From Acanthaster planci (taxonomy: Eukaryota > Echinodermata > Asteroidea > Valvatida > Acanthasteridae), in NCBI RefSeq assembly GCF_001949145.1, contig NW_019091963.1:9333-21064 (forward strand): a DNA stretch of 11,732 bases, read 5' to 3'. The notes under the pieces were generated by a model. It saw nothing but the letters and a program-made list of their open reading frames with translations, made no database searches and was not told the DNA's origin. Shown in pieces: positions 7,563-11,732 of the stretch. How positions within the stretch are numbered: position 1 is the stretch's first letter; every line of letters starts with the position of its first letter. The translations under genes were made by a program, and so were the position numbers.

Positions 7563-8123
7563 AGACTTACCATTAGTTAAACCATTTAGGCCTATTTATT
7601 TGTACTATAAGTTTGTATGTTCCTGTCTGAATTCTCGTATCGAGCTTCTCACATAAACGATTGTCATGGCCGGGGCCGCTGGGGAATTCAAAGTTAATCA
7701 TCAATTATTCATTCATAGCGCCGCCATTTGTCGGCTCCCAATAGCTTAATGATGGCGGCGCCCATGATTCAACGAATGTGTGGGATTTCTGCCGCGTTGG
7801 AATTGCCGAAAACACACACTTGCGAAATGGAGCACCTTTCTTTAAGGGAGTGTTTTTCCTTTTTATACCTTCATATCTTTTTGGGAAAGAGGTTCACTTG
7901 ATACCACCTTGCAGAAGCCTATGAAATTAGGCTGTATTTAATAATCTAACTTAACCAACTTTATGAATACATAAGGTATATCGCAAATAGCGACCGCAAG
8001 GAATCATGGGATGCAAAAGGGTCGATAGGGCGCCACCGCGCGCTTACGTTTGGACAGTCCGAGTGAAATTCTCATGACAACGGATTCCTCAAGTTTGCTT
8101 GCAGTTTTTGTTTGCCGTTTACG
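7563..8123. other. Spacer and possible promoter region of the THAP transposase
   Basis: No gene is visible. The stretch contains an inverted pair of GCCGCCAT/ATGGCGGC motifs (7718-7761) and locally GC-rich patches (7660-7770 and 8020-8045) in AT-rich DNA. The left terminal repeat of the downstream transposon should be here, but it cannot be placed without its right partner, which is outside the window. Confidence 0.4.
7718..7761. promoter_or_regulatory. Inverted repeat with two YY1-like motifs
   Basis: GCGCCGCCAT (7718-7727) is the reverse complement of ATGGCGGCGC (7752-7761), with a 24-nt loop. Each arm contains the core GCCGCCAT/ATGGCGGC recognised by YY1-type zinc-finger factors in animals. 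The pair lies about 360-400 bases upstream of the THAP start codon, so a promoter role is possible but is inference. It could equally be a transposon end. Confidence 0.35.
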
Positions 8124-10304
8124 ATGGGAATTGGTGACCACTGTGCTGTGTTTGGTTGTGACAATACTCGACGACATCCAGACAGGTGTGTAATTTGTTG
8201 AAGCACATAAATACCTCAATATTTGAAAGTGTAAAACTATAGTCGCCAAAGCGCTCTACCCCGGTCTTGTCCGTGACGTTGTGCAGCAGGACGTACAGTA
8301 TATGTACACGTACGTTCCCTTTAGGCTTTTTTAGTTCTTCCGTGGTTAGGCCTAGGACCTGGGCTGACATATACGGCTCTCTGGAATTCTTCTAGTTACA
8401 CATGCAAACCTCCTCTGATACAACATTGTTGCTTTATGTACATTCGTGAACATCACTGTGGTAACTGAAAAAAATTTTTTTTTCTTAATGTTCTGTTCAG
8501 TTCTCTGACATGTCTGACTGTATTTAATGCAATGCATATGAGGGCCAGGGCCGTTTTCATAGTATTGTGTTTGTGCACAGTGACATAATTTCAGCCTCTG
8601 TCTATTTGCACAGTTAAAATGGTGGTAAGATTTAACAAAAATCTACTGGTCATAATTGCACATTGGGTGTGGTGGCCTGTTAAAAAAAAGGACCTCCTCC
8701 TTCCTTTTTGTTGAAAAGATAGGACGCTGAACATGTTTTTAATATTGCCTTTGTCATGTGTCTGCATCCCAATTAAAGTCAATGGTATTGTTTATCATTT
8801 TCTTCACATGTAGGTATGTGATCAAGGAACATGTAAAGGTATTAAAGTTCCACATCTGCCGGAACAAGAAACACTTTCCTGTTTGGACCCAACTTCTTCA
8901 ACGGAAGAATTACAAATTACTGCATCAACTAAAGTCTGCAGCAACCATTTCAAATATGGAGAGCCATTTCCTGTTGATCCACATCCAACATTGTTTCTGA
9001 AGGGTTACAAGACTGAATTGGATACGTCAAGACGTCCACCAGTGAAGCGGAAGGCATCAAGTCCAACTACACCACAGCCAAAAAAGAAGACTAGAACAAG
9101 CTGGTTTAGATCAATTGGTGTTCAGGTGGATCCGGTAGATATCGAAGTTGCCAGAGTCGAGCATGACCACTGCTATGCAAAACTCCCGTGTATTAAGAAC
9201 ACTGTTTTCAGTTCAGGCTATGTTAATCATCTGGAAGACGAATTGTATAATAGAGATACTCAGTGCAATGAACTGAAGAACAGATTGAATGAGGCTAAAA
9301 ATTATTTGGAGAGACACAGACAGGAATCTCAGGCCAAAACAAAACACCTATCAATGAGTGACATTTGCCATTCAGATGAACTTGTGAAAGTTTACACTGG
9401 ACTCCCAAATTATGCTCTTTTTCAATGGCTTTTTGAAGAAGTTAAGCATCATGCAAGTAATATGCAGTACTACAAAGGCAAAGTGTCCCAGACAGACAAA
9501 AAATACCAAAAGAATAACCTTGAAAAACCGGGACCCAAAAGATCACTAGCATTAGAGAATGAATTTCTGATGACACTCATGAAACTAAGACTTAATCTCC
9601 GAGAAGAAGACTTGGCATTTCGTTTTGGGGTTTCCCAGAGCACAGTGTCACAAGTAATATCCACTTGGGTACCCTTCCTTGACAAGGAACTTCAACCACT
9701 CATATACTGGCCTAGTGAAGAAGAAATCTTAAAATACTACCCCCAGTGTTTTCATAAATATAAGGGTACAGTTCGCTGCATTATTGACTGCACAGAAATT
9801 CAGATTGATAGGCCCTCACTAGCTGCATCTAATGCACAGGTGTACAGTCAATATAAATCCCGGCCAACTCTGAAGTGCCTTGTTGGTATCACGCCAGCGG
9901 GCACTATTTCTTTTATTTCCAAACCTACTGGAGGAAATACATCTGATAAGAAGCTTGTTAAGATGACTAACATTATTGAAAAACTGGAACCAAATGACAT
10001 TCTAATGGCTGATCGGGGTTTTAATATTCAAGAACTGTTACTGCATAAAAGTGTGAAACTCATAATTCCCCCATTCATGCGAACAACCAGCAGTTCATCT
10101 CAGTTCACAGAGTCCGAGGACACAAGAACAAAAACTGTTGCCAATGCTCGCATCCATGTTGAAAGGGCAATTGGCCGATTGAAGGAGTTCGCAATACTAA
10201 AAGGTCCAATTCCACTGACAATGGTTGATCTTATGGAGTCAGTCCTTGTGGTGTGCTCTGCCATAGTCAACCTTCAGCCAGTACTTGTTCCTCTGTCATC
10301 CTAG
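8124..10304 (+). CDS. THAP domain / HTH_Tnp_4 / DDE_Tnp_4 transposase, two exons, one-base frameshift
   Basis: Exon 1 (8124-8185) starts MGIGDHCAVFGC. A 628-nt GT-AG intron (8186-8813) follows, then exon 2 runs to TAG 10302-10304. The phases join cleanly (AG|G, Arg-Tyr-Val). The THAP zinc finger spans both exons: C-x4-C (Cys codons 8142 and 8157), the PVW Trp at 8884, VCSNHF giving C-x2-H (8937 and 8946), and HPTLF in place of AVPTIF. At the A run 8914-8916 the frame shifts by one base; one extra A would restore it, so this copy is broken there or has a sequence error. After the shift come a basic Lys/Arg-rich stretch (about 9040-9100), a coiled coil (about 9220-9330), the HTH (about 9561-9670, GVSQSTVSQVISTW) and the DDE domain: Asp 9786 (IIDCTEI), Asp 10011 (MADRGF) and Glu 10161 (HVERAIGRLK). 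It should bind transposon ends and cut DNA in the nucleus. Confidence 0.88.
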
Positions 10305-10972
10305 CAAACTAAGTAAAATATTGAAGGGAAACTTGGCTTTTTGTATTTCTTTCTTGTATTTAATTACAAGCAACAGCTTTCTGCCAAATCCGATTATTCT
10401 GACATATACAAAATTGTGTATACAATCAGTGCTCAAAAATGCTCTGACTGCTCAATGAATCTTGTCAAGATAACTTCTGAGCACATATAATTGTTATAAT
10501 ACTATGCAGCCCTTTTATAATTTACCAATTGTTCTGACATTGTCTTGGGATACCCACCTACATGTGTATTTTCAGTGAGATGAATGGAAAATAAATTACA
10601 ACATGGAAAACTAAAGAGCACTTTCTTTTCACTGTTACTTTTCTTTTAATTTTAAATTACAGTGTATTTTCTTTTTACTTTGAAACAACAGTATGAATGC
10701 CACCTGGAACTTCATGTATGTTGTCAATCTCAGGCTACCAAGGACGCATCATTTAAGAAACCAATTGTGGTTGGACACATATATGCATACGGATCTTCCA
10801 TACAAAATAACTTATTTTCCTCTGCAGTGCCTTAGTAGCACCCACAAACAAATAACGACTTAAAAAGTATTCTTAGACAGTGAAAATATCAAGCCTCATT
10901 TTTTAGACAACATTGTCTCATGGAGCATATGCACACAGTGTCAAGTGTTATGTGAAGATCCTTCCCAGATGA
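10305..10972. other. Convergent 3' UTR spacer
   Basis: No ORF of note lies between the stop codons of the transposase and the YqaJ gene. A plus-strand AATAAA at 10590-10595 could serve the transposase, and an ATTAAA on the minus strand (about 10642-10648) could serve the nuclease. If both are used, the two transcripts would overlap slightly at their 3' ends. Both signals are weak evidence in such AT-rich DNA. Confidence 0.4.
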
Positions 10973-11732
10973 CTACAGTTTACGAAGCCTCGACTGTCGC
11001 AGTCTTTTTCTGCCCTTTGTTTGAGAGCTGCATGAGGCACACTTCCAAACAGACTTCCGCTTCTTGAGAAATGCTTCTGAACCAGTTATGCCAACACAGC
11101 CGTAGTGGAATCATCGCATGCAAACATCACACCCAATGCTATTTCGACTATCCTCTCTGGGGTTACTTTCACATTCCTCAGTACAGAATCCACATGGATA
11201 CGTACATGTTACATTAGAAGCAGATGGGTTCATTTTCACACTCTCCTCAACCCTGCACAAAACACTATCAATGATTTTACGGATAGAACGATCCCGAACA
11301 ATGTTTTGTACTGATCTTGTTCCAAATTCTTTGAGAATTCCCTGAACAAAAAATATGTACAATTTTGGTTTCAAACTAGCAATGAACTCTGTGTCAAACT
11401 GAATACGTTCTGCATGAAAATTGTTGTGTTTACTGACAGTTCTGACAATAAAATCGGTCCAACTGTATCCGGTGCACCACATCTGCACTTGTACTTGGGT
11501 ATAGTATATGTGTGTCCGACGTACTTGCAGCATTCCATTTTCCATTGTCAGGCAAGATCCCTTCTTGGTTGAGAAGTCTTGAATCTCACAGAGTCTGTGG
11601 GTGTACGGGTTTTTAATTTCTAACAGGCCATCCCCACAAACGTGGCACCTGACAATACCGTCAGGTGAAGCCGCAACATAAGGGCAATCGATATTGACCC
11701 ACAGACCCGTCTCTTCACAGGTAACACCCTTG
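10973..11732 (-). CDS. YqaJ-like exonuclease with C-terminal PHD finger, N-terminus outside window, in-frame TGA at 11113-11111
   Basis: The minus-strand frame is open from the window edge to TGA 11113-11111, then continues in the same frame to TAG 10975-10973 (about 253 codons visible). The first part is a PD-(D/E)xK nuclease of the YqaJ/lambda-exonuclease type: ASPDGIV (Asp 11662-11660), GLLEIKNPY (Glu 11620-11618, Lys 11614-11612), then YYTQVQVQMW with the family's conserved Gln pair. Such enzymes degrade or resect DNA ends. The C-terminus has the Cys/His spacing of a PHD finger: Cys 11194, 11185, 11131 and 11122, His 11107, Cys 11098, 11041 and 11032 (C4HC3). The TGA stands where PHD fingers have a conserved Trp just before the aromatic-His pair, so a TGG-to-TGA change is the likely cause. 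A basic tail (KGRKRLRQSRLRKL) ends the protein. PHD fingers usually read histone H3 tails, so chromatin targeting is possible (inference). Confidence 0.85.

Larger units (their letters stand above)
8124..11732. mobile_element. Candidate ISL2EU-type (PHIS group) DNA transposon: THAP-DDE transposase plus convergent YqaJ-PHD nuclease, right end outside window
   Basis: A plus-strand THAP-HTH-DDE_4 transposase gene (8124-10304) faces a minus-strand YqaJ exonuclease gene (10973 to beyond 11732), with a 668-nt spacer between their stops. As I recall, ISL2EU elements, related to PIF-Harbinger, carry this pair of genes: a transposase and a YqaJ-type nuclease. The left limit given here is only the first codon. 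The true terminal repeat should be somewhere in 7563-8123, and the right end lies beyond the window. Both genes carry one lesion, so this copy is probably not autonomous. Confidence 0.6.

Noticed and set aside
8883-8885. Start of the transposase at 8883
   Set aside because: The codon is TTG, and the THAP Cys pair and Trp lie upstream. The real start is ATG 8124 in a separate exon.
8758-9000. Separate 80-codon plus-strand ORF
   Set aside because: From 8814 to about 8916 it is the true THAP frame of the transposase exon 2; before that it is intron and after it is out of frame because of the one-base shift.
11111-11113. TGA read as selenocysteine
   Set aside because: The position is a structural Trp in PHD fingers, not a redox site, and I see no convincing SECIS-like hairpin downstream.
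11105-11345. Two overlapping plus-strand ORFs
   Set aside because: They are antisense shadows of the YqaJ-PHD reading frame.

Overview
The window looks like accessory DNA from an invertebrate metazoan, most likely marine (a cnidarian, lancelet or similar animal; I cannot name the species). The reasons are AT-rich non-coding DNA, short GT-AG introns, animal-type transposable elements and an excess of the palindrome TACATGTA. No bacterial operons, RNA genes or CRISPR arrays are visible. Almost everything recognisable is a mobile element or derives from one.

Layout. (1) 1 to about 2076, minus strand: the 5' part of a Ty3/gypsy-type LTR retrotransposon, with a possible short LTR, a leader, Gag, a CCHC zinc knuckle and the start of the aspartic protease. 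Gag, knuckle and protease lie in three different frames, so this copy is probably broken. (2) 2159-4081, minus strand: a five-exon gene that simple ORF finding misses. Its exons (4081-3927, 3611-3393, 3165-2923, 2601-2525, 2361-2159) join with matching phases into 299 uninterrupted codons. The product resembles a widespread uncharacterised invertebrate family and, distantly, the catalytic core of RAG1/Transib-type transposases. The gypsy element appears to sit in the intron after its last visible exon. (3) About 4400-7240: two weak candidate exons, small inverted repeats and a short telomere-like tract, with no convincing gene. (4) About 7240-7560, plus strand: a cluster of palindromes followed by an exon like the N-terminus of a PIF/Harbinger protein. 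(5) 8124 to the window end: a candidate ISL2EU-type DNA transposon. It has a two-exon THAP-HTH-DDE transposase on the plus strand and, convergent to it, a YqaJ exonuclease with a C-terminal PHD finger on the minus strand. Each gene carries one disabling lesion: a one-base frameshift in THAP, and a TGA replacing the conserved tryptophan of the PHD finger.

How the parts relate: the transposase and the exonuclease plausibly belong to one element, with the transposase recognising and cutting ends and the nuclease processing DNA. The RAG1-like gene keeps its reading frame intact but has Asn where relatives, as I recall them, have a conserved Asp. It is the most interesting object here. Family assignments come from sequence memory; no database search was run.
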